Shown here: in pieces, positions 55,303-63,602 of the stretch | Layout of the letters: each line of letters starts with the position of its first letter | How positions within the stretch are numbered: the first letter of the stretch is position 1 | Origin: an uncultured Burkholderiales bacterium | GTDB lineage: Bacteria > Pseudomonadota > Gammaproteobacteria > Burkholderiales > Burkholderiaceae_C | NCBI GenBank assembly: GCA_903935585.1 | Contig: CAIZSE010000082.1 | Coordinates: 1-64,000 of the forward strand | Length of the DNA stretch: 64,000 nt | Direction of reading: 5' to 3' | Position numbers and translations under genes: made by a program | The notes under the pieces: generated by a model | Database searches by the model: none | Told to the model about the DNA's origin: nothing | What the model saw: only the letters and a program-made list of their open reading frames with translations

Positions 55303-56040
55303 ATGTCCCCAGAGACCTCTTACGCCAAGTTTGGCGACCTCTCCCCTTCTCGGCGCCTGGGTCAATTCACCTGGGTGGCCCTGATGTGTTTGCTGGCCTG
55401 GGATTTTTCGGGGCTCGACAACACGGTGATGCACTGGATCGCCGAAGACAGCAGTTTCAACCTGCGCAACAACTGGTGGCTCAAGGAAATTTTGCACACC
55501 CGGGCCAAGCAACTGGCCATCGTGGTTTATGTCGGCTTGCTGGCCATGGTCTGGTGGCCCCTGGGACCGCTCAGACAGCTGACCCGGTTGCAACGCACCG
55601 AAATCATGGTCGGCATCACGCTTTCCTTGATCACCATCAGCACCCTCAAACGGTTCAGCCTGACCAGTTGCCCCTGGGAGTTGCAGGGTTTTGGTGGCGC
55701 AGCGACTTACGTCTCGCACTGGAACTGGGGCATGGGCGATGGGGGCGCAGGGCATTGCTTTCCAGGTGGGCACGTGTCGTCTGCACTGGGTTTTACAGCC
55801 CTCGCTTTGCCCTGGCTCGGCTCCGGATTGACGGCGCAACGCCAGATCGGGCGGCGCATCTTGCTGGGGGTGCTGGCGATGGGCCTGGTACTGGGCCTCA
55901 CCCAAACCCTGAGGGGCGCGCACTACCCCAGCCACACCTTATGGACAGGCTTCATCTGCTGGGCTGTGGCTTTTGCTAACCACCTGGGTTTTGGCTGGCT
56001 GGCCCACCTGCGACAAAAGCGCATCCGGTCCACCCTGTGA
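55303..56040 (+). CDS. PAP2-family phosphatase
   Basis: A 245-residue membrane protein with several helices and the three PAP2 regions: LKRFSLTSCPW (motif 1 lysine), CFPGGHVSSALG (motif 2, PGGH for PSGH) and LRGAHYPSHTLWTG (motif 3, where the usual terminal Asp is His). It would remove phosphate from lipids or isoprenoid pyrophosphates, perhaps generating or consuming lipid A-phosphate groups for the divergent EptA. I start at the ATG at 55303 (MSPETSYAKFG); earlier in-frame starts to 54970 overlap eptA. The 209 bases between the two starts hold no assigned site. Confidence 0.82.
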   Translation: MSPETSYAKFGDLSPSRRLGQFTWVALMCLLAWDFSGLDNTVMHWIAEDSSFNLRNNWWLKEILHTRAKQLAIVVYVGLLAMVWWPLGPLRQLTRLQRTEIMVGITLSLITISTLKRFSLTSCPWELQGFGGAATYVSHWNWGMGDGGAGHCFPGGHVSSALGFTALALPWLGSGLTAQRQIGRRILLGVLAMGLVLGLTQTLRGAHYPSHTLWTGFICWAVAFANHLGFGWLAHLRQKRIRSTL

Positions 56041-56162
56041 TGGCCGACGGCACCACCTGAGCAAGGGCCATGCAGGTGCCCACGCCGCCAAAGAATTAGG
56101 CGGCAGCCCGGCTTTGGCCCACAATGTCTGCACAGACAGCCGCCAAGGCTGCGCAGGGAGAC

Positions 56163-57329
56163 ATGATGGTGAATACACCCGAAGAATTGGGCGGCTGGCT
56201 GCGCCTGTCACTCACCCCCGGCGTCGGACCGGATGCCGCCAGGCGGCTGCTGGCCGCATTTGGCCAACCCCACGCCATTTGGGCCCAATCCGATGCGGCC
56301 TTGCGCCAGATCGTCTCGGCGCAACAAGCCGGCGCACTTCAACAGCCCCCGCTTGGCTGGCCCGAACTGGCTGACGAAACCTGGCAGTGGTTGCAAGCCC
56401 CGACCGACCCAGGCATTGGCCGTGCCGTGGTCACCTTGGGCGATGCCGACTACCCCGCTGCCCTGCTGGAAATCCCCGACCCACCCTTGATGCTCTATGC
56501 CATGGGCCAGATTGGCGCCCTGGGGGGGCTCAAGCTCACGCAATCAGTGGCCATGGTGGGCAGCCGCAACCCGACACCACAAGGTCAGATCAACGCCCGC
56601 GAATTTGCACACAGCCTGGCCGCCAGTGGGCTGACGGTCATCTCGGGCATGGCGCTGGGCGTGGATGGCGCCGCACATGAAGGGGCACTGCTGGGCGCTC
56701 ATGCAGACATGCTGCCCACCATCGCCGTGGTGGGCACCGGGCTGGACCGGGTTTATCCACGACAACACCGGGAGTTGGCGCACCAGATTGCCCAACGGGG
56801 ACTGATCCTCAGCGAATACCCGCTGGGTACGCCGCCCCTGGCCCCCAATTTCCCGCGCCGCAACCGTTTGATCTCCGGCTTGTCACAGGCCACGCTGGTG
56901 GTAGAAGCGGCCTTGCTGTCGGGCTCGCTCATCACCGCCAAGCAAGCGCTGGAACAAGGCCGTGACGTGATGGCCATCCCCGGCTCGATCCACTCGGCCC
57001 AGTCCAAGGGCTGCCATCTGCTGATCAAGCAGGGGGCAAAGCTGGTGGAGTCAGCGCAAGACGTTTTGGAGGAGTTGCGCTTGCCTGACGCTGTCAGGCA
57101 AGTGGCATTGGCACTGGAGGGAGACGAACCTCAAGGCACGGCCGTCAATGACAGCCCCGAGGACGCCTTGCTCTGCGCGATGGGCCACGACCCGGTGAGT
57201 CTTGATGCCCTGCAAGCGCGCTGCGGATGGACCACTGCCCAGCTGCAAGCCAGGTTGCTCGAGCTGGAGCTGCTCGGGCAAGTAGGTCGCCTGCCCGGCG
57301 GGCTGTTTCAGCGCATCGGCTCGGCTTAG
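56163..57329 (+). CDS. dprA: DNA-processing protein DprA
   Basis: A 388-residue DprA/Smf protein: N-terminal helical domain (LRLSLTPGVGPDAARRLLAA), Rossmann-like core with VAMVGSRNPTPQG, VISGMALGVDGAAHEGAL, FPRRNRLISGLSQATLVVEA, and a C-terminal winged-helix DprA domain (about 320-388). It loads RecA on incoming single-stranded DNA during transformation. I use the ATG at 56163 with GGGAG upstream; an ATG 13 codons earlier is weaker. Its stop is one base from the convergent secF stop. Confidence 0.94.
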   Translation: MMVNTPEELGGWLRLSLTPGVGPDAARRLLAAFGQPHAIWAQSDAALRQIVSAQQAGALQQPPLGWPELADETWQWLQAPTDPGIGRAVVTLGDADYPAALLEIPDPPLMLYAMGQIGALGGLKLTQSVAMVGSRNPTPQGQINAREFAHSLAASGLTVISGMALGVDGAAHEGALLGAHADMLPTIAVVGTGLDRVYPRQHRELAHQIAQRGLILSEYPLGTPPLAPNFPRRNRLISGLSQATLVVEAALLSGSLITAKQALEQGRDVMAIPGSIHSAQSKGCHLLIKQGAKLVESAQDVLEELRLPDAVRQVALALEGDEPQGTAVNDSPEDALLCAMGHDPVSLDALQARCGWTTAQLQARLLELELLGQVGRLPGGLFQRIGSA

Positions 57330-57330
57330 C

Positions 57331-58281
57331 TCAGACCACAGCGCCCGAGTTTTCGTCGCCAGGATCGTTGTCCTTCTTGATCGGCTTGATCAGGTCTTCG
57401 CGCTGCAAACCCAACCACATGGCAATCGCTGCAGCCACGAAGACCGACGAGTAAATGCCAAAGCAAATGCCAATGGTCAGGGCCATGGCAAAGTAGTGCA
57501 GGGTCTCGCCACCGAACAGCAGCATGGACAAGACCATGATCTGGGTTGACCCGTGGGTGATGATGGTGCGGCTGATGGTGGAAGTGATCGCATTGTCGAT
57601 GATCTCGACCGTGTTCATCTTGCGATAACGGCGGAAGTTCTCCCGGATCCGGTCAAAAATCACCACCGATTCGTTGACCGAATAACCCAGCACCGCCAAC
57701 ACGGCGGCCAGCACCGCGAGAGAAAACTCCCACTGGAAGAAAGCGAAGAAGCCCAGGATGATGATCACGTCGTGCAAGTTGGCGATGATGGCCGAGACGG
57801 CAAATTTCCACTCGAAGCGGATCGCCAAGTAAATCATGATGCCGATCACCACAAAGGCCAAGGCTTTCAGGCCGTCTTCGGCCAGCTCGTCACCGACTTG
57901 CGGGCCCACAAACTCGGTGCGGCGCAGCGTGACATCCGGGTCATTGGCTTTGAGGGCCGTCAGGACTTTCTCGCTTTGCTGCGCCGAGCTCACACTTTTT
58001 TGTGCGGGCAGGCGAATCATCACATCGCGTGCCGATCCGAAGTTTTGCACCTGCACCTCGGAAAAGCCGAGCGTGGCCACCGTGCTGCGCACCTTTTGCA
58101 GGTCTGCGGGCTGGCTGTAGCTCACTTCCATCAAGGTGCCGCCGGTGAATTCCACCGACAAGTGCAGGCCACGGCTGAAGAGAAAAAACACCGCCAAGGC
58201 AAAGGTCAGGAAGGAGATCACGTTGAAGACCAACGCGTGCCTCATGAACGGGATGTCTTTTTTGATTTTGAATAATTCCAT
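57331..58281 (-). CDS. secF: Protein translocase subunit SecF
   Basis: A 316-residue RND-type membrane protein with LHLSVEFTGGTLMEVSYSQP near the N-terminus, the DGLKALAFVVIGIMIYLAIRF helix and the SVNESVVIFDRIRENFRRYR motif. It acts with SecD and YajC, using the proton gradient to help protein export. It follows secD by 12 bases. The C-terminus ends in an acidic DPGDENSGAVV tail. Confidence 0.97.
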   Translation of the reverse strand: MELFKIKKDIPFMRHALVFNVISFLTFALAVFFLFSRGLHLSVEFTGGTLMEVSYSQPADLQKVRSTVATLGFSEVQVQNFGSARDVMIRLPAQKSVSSAQQSEKVLTALKANDPDVTLRRTEFVGPQVGDELAEDGLKALAFVVIGIMIYLAIRFEWKFAVSAIIANLHDVIIILGFFAFFQWEFSLAVLAAVLAVLGYSVNESVVIFDRIRENFRRYRKMNTVEIIDNAITSTISRTIITHGSTQIMVLSMLLFGGETLHYFAMALTIGICFGIYSSVFVAAAIAMWLGLQREDLIKPIKKDNDPGDENSGAVV

Positions 58282-58293
58282 GCTCCGCTCCCC

Positions 58294-60174
58294 TTAGTCG
58301 GCTTTCACCGCAGTGCCAGCCTCAGGCCGCCACACGGTGCCGATGGACACCGATTTGAGTTTCTTTTGACCGCCGTACCAGAGGTTGACCAGGCCACGCG
58401 AGAAAAACACCGCCGAGAACATGCTGGTCAAAATGCCGATGCAGTGCACCACGGCAAAGCCGCGCACCGGACCCGAGCCAAAAGCCAGCAAGGCCACACC
58501 GGCGATCAAGGTGGTGATGTTGGAGTCAAAAATCGTGGCCCAGGCGCGGTCGTAACCGGCATGGATCGCCGCTTGCGGGCTGACCCCGTTGCGCAGCTCT
58601 TCACGCACACGCTCATTGATCAGCACGTTCGAGTCAATCGCCATGCCCAAAGCCAGCGCCATCGCGGCCATGCCAGGCAGGGTGAGCGTGGCTTGCAGCA
58701 TGGACAAAATGGCCACCAGAAACAGCAGGTTCACGCCCAGCGCAATGCCCGAGAACATGCCGAACATCGCGTAATAAACCACCATGAAGGCCACGATCAC
58801 CAGAAAACCCCAGGTCACGCTGTTGAAGCCTTTGGCAATGTTTTCAGCCCCCAGGCTCGGCCCGATGGTGCGCTCTTCGATGATCTCCATGGGCGCCGCC
58901 AGCGAACCTGCACGCAACAACAAGGCCGTGTCGTTGGCTTCGGAGGTGGTCATGCGGCCCGAAATCTGCACGCGTCCGCCACCAATTTCGGCGCGAATCA
59001 CCGGTGCAGTCACCACTTCGCCCTTGCCCTTTTCGAACAAGATGATGGCCATGCGCTTGCCCACGTTGTCGCGGGTCACGTCCTTGAAAATACGGGCACC
59101 CTTGGCGTCCAGGGTCAGGTTGACCACAGGCTCTTGCGTCTGGCCATCAAAGCCGGGCTGGGCATCGGTCAGGTTGTCACCCGTCAACACGACTTGCTTT
59201 TTGACGATCAAAGGCCGGCCATCGCGCTCCAAATAACGCTCAGCGCCAAAAGGCACGATGCCGCCCGCTTGTTCGGCTGCACGCGCTTCGGTGCTCTCGT
59301 CCACCATGCGCACCTCGAGGGTGGCGGTGCGGCCCAAAATGTCTTTGGCCTTGGCCGTGTCCTGCACGCCGGGCAACTGAACCACGATACGGTCCAGACC
59401 CTGCTGCTGGATCACGGGCTCGGCCACGCCCAGCTCGTTGATCCGGTTGTGCAGCGTGGTGATGTTTTGCTTCAAAGCCTGCTCTTGCACTTTGCGGGCG
59501 GCTTCGGGTTTGATGCTGGCCGTCAGGCGGAACTCGCTGCCATCGGCTGCTTCTTGTGTTTGCAAATCGACAAACTGGGCCGACAGGACTCGCTTGGCGC
59601 CCTCAAGCTGTTGCGCATCGCGCAGCCTGATCTCAATCGTCTGGCCGTTGCGGCTGATGCCACCATGGCGCACATCTTTTTCACGCAGCACACTGCGCAA
59701 GTCGCCCGCAAGGGATTCAAGGCGTTGGGTCAAGGCGGCCTGCATGTCGACTTGCAGCATGAAGTGCACGCCGCCCCGCAAATCCAGGCCCAGATACATG
59801 GGAGAGGCATGCAGTGACGTCAGCCAGGCTGGTGAACGGGACACCAAGTTCAGCGCCACCACAAACGGCGAATCGCCGGACTCGGGTGTCAGCGCCTTTT
59901 GAATCGCATCTTTGGCCTTGAGCTGCTGGTCGGTGTTCTCGAAACGGGCCCGGATAGAGCTGCCTTCCAGGCTGACCGTTTGAGGCAAGAGCGAAGCGGC
60001 CTTGAGGGCATCCTCGACCTTTTGCAGGACCTGGGTGTCCACCTTGATGGTCGACTTGCTCGAAGACACCTGCACCGCAGGGGCTTCACCAAAAAAGTTG
60101 GGCAGGGTGTAGACCACCCCCAGCAACATGGCGATCACGATGATCGCGTACTTCCAGACCGGGTAACGGTTCAT
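58294..60174 (-). CDS. secD: Protein translocase subunit SecD
   Basis: A 626-residue RND-type subunit: PMYLGLDLRGGVHFMLQVDM, a large periplasmic P1 domain, GLDRIVVQLPGVQDTAKAKD, and five C-terminal helices with GMAIDSNVLINERVREELRNG. It forms a complex with SecF. The gene lies 70 bases after yajC; the interval contains no clear terminator. Confidence 0.97.
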   Translation of the reverse strand: MNRYPVWKYAIIVIAMLLGVVYTLPNFFGEAPAVQVSSSKSTIKVDTQVLQKVEDALKAASLLPQTVSLEGSSIRARFENTDQQLKAKDAIQKALTPESGDSPFVVALNLVSRSPAWLTSLHASPMYLGLDLRGGVHFMLQVDMQAALTQRLESLAGDLRSVLREKDVRHGGISRNGQTIEIRLRDAQQLEGAKRVLSAQFVDLQTQEAADGSEFRLTASIKPEAARKVQEQALKQNITTLHNRINELGVAEPVIQQQGLDRIVVQLPGVQDTAKAKDILGRTATLEVRMVDESTEARAAEQAGGIVPFGAERYLERDGRPLIVKKQVVLTGDNLTDAQPGFDGQTQEPVVNLTLDAKGARIFKDVTRDNVGKRMAIILFEKGKGEVVTAPVIRAEIGGGRVQISGRMTTSEANDTALLLRAGSLAAPMEIIEERTIGPSLGAENIAKGFNSVTWGFLVIVAFMVVYYAMFGMFSGIALGVNLLFLVAILSMLQATLTLPGMAAMALALGMAIDSNVLINERVREELRNGVSPQAAIHAGYDRAWATIFDSNITTLIAGVALLAFGSGPVRGFAVVHCIGILTSMFSAVFFSRGLVNLWYGGQKKLKSVSIGTVWRPEAGTAVKAD

Positions 60175-60244
60175 AGTGACTCGCGTGCAGGATAAAAAAC
60201 GGGGTCCGCAGCGGCGAAGGCCCGATGGAGAAAGCCCGAAGGAA

Positions 60245-60577
60245 TTACTTCATGGTGCCTTTGGGCAGCACTTGCACCACGGCACTGCGCTGCAATTGCA
60301 CTTCAAAACCCGAGGCAAGCTCCACACCAATGTAGGCATCCCCGATCTTGCTGACTTTGCCCAACAGGCCGCCAGCGGTCACGACTTCGTCACCTTTGGC
60401 CAAAGCTTCGATCATGCTGCGGTGCTCTTTTTGCTTTTTCATCTGGGGGCGAATCATGACGAAATACAAAACCGCAAACATCAGCAGCAAAGGCAGCATG
60501 CTCATCAAGGTGGACTGCATGTCGCTACCACCGGCAGCGGCTGGAGCAGTTTGGGCAAAAGCGGAAGAAATAAACAT
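60245..60577 (-). CDS. yajC: Preprotein translocase subunit YajC
   Basis: A 110-residue protein with one membrane helix (LPLLLMFAVLYFVMIRPQ) and the cytoplasmic KKQKEHRSMIEALAKGDEVV and GGLLGKV stretches. The ATG at 60577 follows a GTGGAG RBS; the frame is open further upstream but without homology. It is the first gene of yajC-secD-secF here. The 157 bases upstream to the divergent exporter gene hold no assigned site. Confidence 0.95.
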   Translation of the reverse strand: MFISSAFAQTAPAAAGGSDMQSTLMSMLPLLLMFAVLYFVMIRPQMKKQKEHRSMIEALAKGDEVVTAGGLLGKVSKIGDAYIGVELASGFEVQLQRSAVVQVLPKGTMK

Positions 60578-60734
60578 GGAAACTCCACAAAAAAACGAAT
60601 TGGGGATTGATCGGGGCTGCCAGTGCAGACCGCGGACGAAGCCGCCATTGTATGCGGCGCTATGATGCCGCTTAAAAGCCTTTTGCCCCATCGGAATGCC
60701 CCTGCAAACCGAGCACCCCTGAAAGAGACCCCCC

Positions 60735-61616
60735 TTGAATTTGCGTTTGTGGGCCATGCTGGCCTTGTTGGGCAGCCTGGTGTCATTGGCCGTGGGCACC
60801 TCGTTTGCAAAAAGCCTGTTCCCCGCCTTGGGGGCCGAAGGCACCTCGGCTTACCGCATCGTGTTTGCCATGCTGATGTTGATGGCGGTGTTCCGTCCGT
60901 GGCGCCGCCAATGGGTGTGGGCCGATGCCCTGCCACTGGGCCTGTACGGCGTCACGCTGGGCGTGATGAACCTGCTTTTTTACAGCGCCATCAAGACCAT
61001 TCCGTTCGGTGTGGCCATTGCCATCGAATTCACCGGGCCACTGGCTGTTGCGGTTTGGACCTCCAAAAAAGCCAGCGACTGGCTGTGGGTGGTCTTGGCG
61101 GCCATGGGTCTGGCATTGCTGCTCCCCCTGACGGGCGCAGACGCCGCCACCGCGCTCGACCCATTAGGCATGGGCCTCGCGCTGGCAGCAGGCGCTTGCT
61201 GGGCGCTTTACATCGTGTTCGGGCAACGGGTGGCCATGCGTTACGGCAGCATGGCCACACCGATGGGCATGCTGGCGGCAGCGCTGGTGGTGGCCCCCGT
61301 CGGCGTTTTCCACGCGGGCAGCGCCTTGTTGGATCCCCAATGGCTGATGGCCGGTTTGGCCGTGGCGCTCCTGTCTAGCGCCATTCCTTACGCGTTGGAG
61401 ATGTTTTCGCTCAAGCACCTGCCCAAAAACACCTTCAGCATCTTGCTGAGCCTGGAGCCCGCAGTGGGCGCTCTGGCGGGCTGGCTGGTACTGTCCGAGC
61501 GCTTGACACTCTTGCAAGGCCTGGCGATTGCAATGGTGATGGCCGCCTCCATGGGCACGGCCTGGTCAGCCGGGCGTCGCAAGGCGCCCTCGGGCGAAGA
61601 CCGCAGCGCTATTTAG
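60735..61616 (+). CDS. EamA-family transporter, RhtA-like amino acid exporter
   Basis: A 293-residue DMT permease with ten helices and RhtA-like segments (IPFGVAIAIEFTGPLAVAV, SSAIPYALEMFSLKHLPKN, LLSLEPAVGALAGWLVL), so export of threonine/homoserine or similar amino acids is likely. The best frame begins at a TTG (60735) preceded by GAAAGAGA; the next in-frame ATG at 60756 would cut the first helix. Its end overlaps the convergent envelope-protein gene by eight bases. Confidence 0.87.
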   Translation: MNLRLWAMLALLGSLVSLAVGTSFAKSLFPALGAEGTSAYRIVFAMLMLMAVFRPWRRQWVWADALPLGLYGVTLGVMNLLFYSAIKTIPFGVAIAIEFTGPLAVAVWTSKKASDWLWVVLAAMGLALLLPLTGADAATALDPLGMGLALAAGACWALYIVFGQRVAMRYGSMATPMGMLAAALVVAPVGVFHAGSALLDPQWLMAGLAVALLSSAIPYALEMFSLKHLPKNTFSILLSLEPAVGALAGWLVLSERLTLLQGLAIAMVMAASMGTAWSAGRRKAPSGEDRSAI

Positions 61617-62769
61617 CCTCGGGCTTGGTTTCGGGTTTGGCCTCAGGTTTGGCTTCGGGTTTGGCCTCAGGTTTGGCGTCAGCCGCTGCTGCGCCTGGCG
61701 CCACTGCTTTGCCGGGCTTGCCCTCTTCGGCTTTGGCATCCACTTTCGGATCACGCCTGAGTTTTTCCAATTGTTTGAGCGCCCAGCTGCGCTTTTCCAG
61801 TCGCTCTTGCTCCAGCCGATCAAGCTCTTTCAGCCTCCTGACATGGTCGGCTTCGGCCTTTTCTTTGCGCTCCCTGGCTTGCACCACTTTGGCCTCTTGT
61901 GCTTCTTGCTCTTCGCGAATGCGCGCCTCTTCTTGCGCCTTGATGCTTGCGGCTTCTTCGGCCGCAAGCCGCGCCTTCAAGGCTTGTTCTTTCTTTTGGC
62001 GCCCGGCTTTGGCCGCCGCAGTTTCACGCACACCCGTGTCCCAGGCCTTGTCTTCGAGCTGCAGTTGAATCGCAGCCTCCCTGGAAATGGGCTGCGTCTT
62101 GCCGTTTTCTTTAGCGCTGAAATACCCTTCACATTGGGTCTTCAAGCCACCGGACAAAACACACGCAAAGCTTGGGGTAGTTCGATCACCCCAGGCTTTT
62201 TTACGGGCTAAAAAGGCGTCGCACTGGGTCAATGCCCGCTGGATTTTCCAGTCTTCGGGGCTGACCTGCTTGTCGCTCAGGTCAAACCAGTCGTAACGCA
62301 CACGGTCTGACTGCAAGGCCGTGCGCACGCACTCGGCCTTGGCCGGAACCATTTGGGAGAACACGCCGCCCCAAACGGCACGCAAATGTGCATTGTCCGA
62401 GACCACCTGGAATTGCGCCTGGCCTTGCGTCGGGCAGGCATTGACCGCCACACCATTGACGCGCTTGAACTTGCCGCGCCAGGTCACAGTGACCAGTTCG
62501 GTGTCTTGCGGCGTGATGTCGATACGGGCTTCAAAGTAGGGTGCCTGCACTTCGCGCTCTATGGCTGGCCGCCCCTGAACCGATATGTCCAGGTTGCAAA
62601 CTTGCTCGGCATTTCGCACATTCGCAGCAATCACCACCGCGTTGGCCTGCTCAGCCAACAACTGGTATTGCCCGGCCATGACCGGGCAAGCACAAGCGAG
62701 CCATCCCGAAAAGATGGCTCCAAAGACCCTGCCCTTGATGGCACGCCCACAGATTGAAATTGAATGCAT
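61609..62769 (-). CDS. Predicted secreted protein with coiled coil and PEAK-repeat tail
   Basis: A 386-residue protein with a signal-like N-terminus (about residues 1-32; IFSGWLACACPVMAG). A cysteine-containing globular part (about 35-225) follows, then a highly charged coiled coil (about 235-340; EQEAQEAKVVQARERKEKAE) and a C-terminal tail of five PEAK/PETK units. No known family was recognised. A TolA-like or peptidoglycan-linked envelope role is possible from the architecture but not shown. It lies 44 bases after the crotonase gene. Confidence 0.72.
   Translation of the reverse strand: MHSISICGRAIKGRVFGAIFSGWLACACPVMAGQYQLLAEQANAVVIAANVRNAEQVCNLDISVQGRPAIEREVQAPYFEARIDITPQDTELVTVTWRGKFKRVNGVAVNACPTQGQAQFQVVSDNAHLRAVWGGVFSQMVPAKAECVRTALQSDRVRYDWFDLSDKQVSPEDWKIQRALTQCDAFLARKKAWGDRTTPSFACVLSGGLKTQCEGYFSAKENGKTQPISREAAIQLQLEDKAWDTGVRETAAAKAGRQKKEQALKARLAAEEAASIKAQEEARIREEQEAQEAKVVQARERKEKAEADHVRRLKELDRLEQERLEKRSWALKQLEKLRRDPKVDAKAEEGKPGKAVAPGAAAADAKPEAKPEAKPEAKPETKPEAK
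61612..61671 (-). repeat. 12-base tandem repeat encoding PEAK/PETK units
   Basis: Five 12-base units at the 3' end of the envelope-protein gene encode PEAK, PEAK, PEAK, PETK, PEAK. Units differ by synonymous changes, so the repeat is maintained at protein level or is fairly old. Length may vary between strains. Confidence 0.9.
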
Positions 62770-62813
62770 GACCTAGATGAATCGGATCGAGACGCCGATT
62801 CTTGATGGCACGG

Positions 62814-63602
62814 TCACTGACCGACAAATACGGGCTTGCGTCGCTCGGCAAATGCGGCGCGCCCTTCTGCAAAATCGGCGCTGCGCGTGGTCAATTGCTC
62901 GCGCCCGCGCAACAGGGCCTCATCGATTTGTCCGGCAGCGATTTCATTCAAAGATTTTTTGGTTTCCTGCACGGCCAACGGCGCCAGGCTCAGGATGTCT
63001 CCGACCAATTGCGCCAAGACCCCGTCCCATTCGGGCAAGCCCACCATGGCTTCAAACAGGCCCAAGGCGTTCAACTGCTCGGCAGAAAATGCGCGCGCTG
63101 TCAAAAACGCCCGTTTGGCACCGGCCAGCCCAAAGCGGCTGACATAACGCTGCAAGCCACTCGCGTAGTAATGCAAGCCCAGCGCAGTGGCAGGCATGCG
63201 CCACTCGATGCCCGTCAAGCCGATGCACAAATCACAGGCCAGCACCACATCGGTGGCGCCACCATATACGCTGCCATTCAGGGCGCAAACCGTCACTGGC
63301 CGGAGCTCGGCCAACGCGTCCGGAATTTCCTCAAAAAAGATCGCGCCATGCCCAGGCTCGTCAAAGCCACCGATGTCGTAACCGGCACAGAAAACGGGTT
63401 TGGGGTGACCCGCCGTGTTGGCGGTCAACACCAGAACGCGCACATCCTGGTCACGGTTGAGGGATTCGAAATGCCCCAGCAAAACCTTGAGGTCGCCGTT
63501 TTCCAGCCGATTGCGCCGCGCAGGGCGGTTCAGCGTGATGGTGGCGACGCCGTTGTCGATGTTCAAAACGGGGGGGGATGCGTGCTCAAAGGCAGTTGTC
63601 AT
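62814..63602 (-). CDS. Enoyl-CoA hydratase/isomerase family protein
   Basis: A 262-residue crotonase-fold protein (VATITLNRPARRN, FCAGYDIGGFDEP, NGSVYGGATDVVLACD). At the catalytic positions it has Asp in place of the first Glu (GGATD) and no acidic residue at the second (RMPATALGLHYYASG), so hydratase activity is doubtful. The start is the ATG at 63602 (MTTAFEHASP); the frame is open 29 codons further but without crotonase sequence. It stands alone except for the envelope protein gene behind it. Confidence 0.85.
   Translation of the reverse strand: MTTAFEHASPPVLNIDNGVATITLNRPARRNRLENGDLKVLLGHFESLNRDQDVRVLVLTANTAGHPKPVFCAGYDIGGFDEPGHGAIFFEEIPDALAELRPVTVCALNGSVYGGATDVVLACDLCIGLTGIEWRMPATALGLHYYASGLQRYVSRFGLAGAKRAFLTARAFSAEQLNALGLFEAMVGLPEWDGVLAQLVGDILSLAPLAVQETKKSLNEIAAGQIDEALLRGREQLTTRSADFAEGRAAFAERRKPVFVGQ

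Noticed and set aside
58366-59817. 483-codon open frame opposite secD
   Set aside because: Antisense shadow without recognisable motifs; secD is complete on the other strand.
61612-61671. Tandem repeats as a possible CRISPR array
   Set aside because: Units are 12 bases, contiguous and in frame within a protein gene; there are no spacers.
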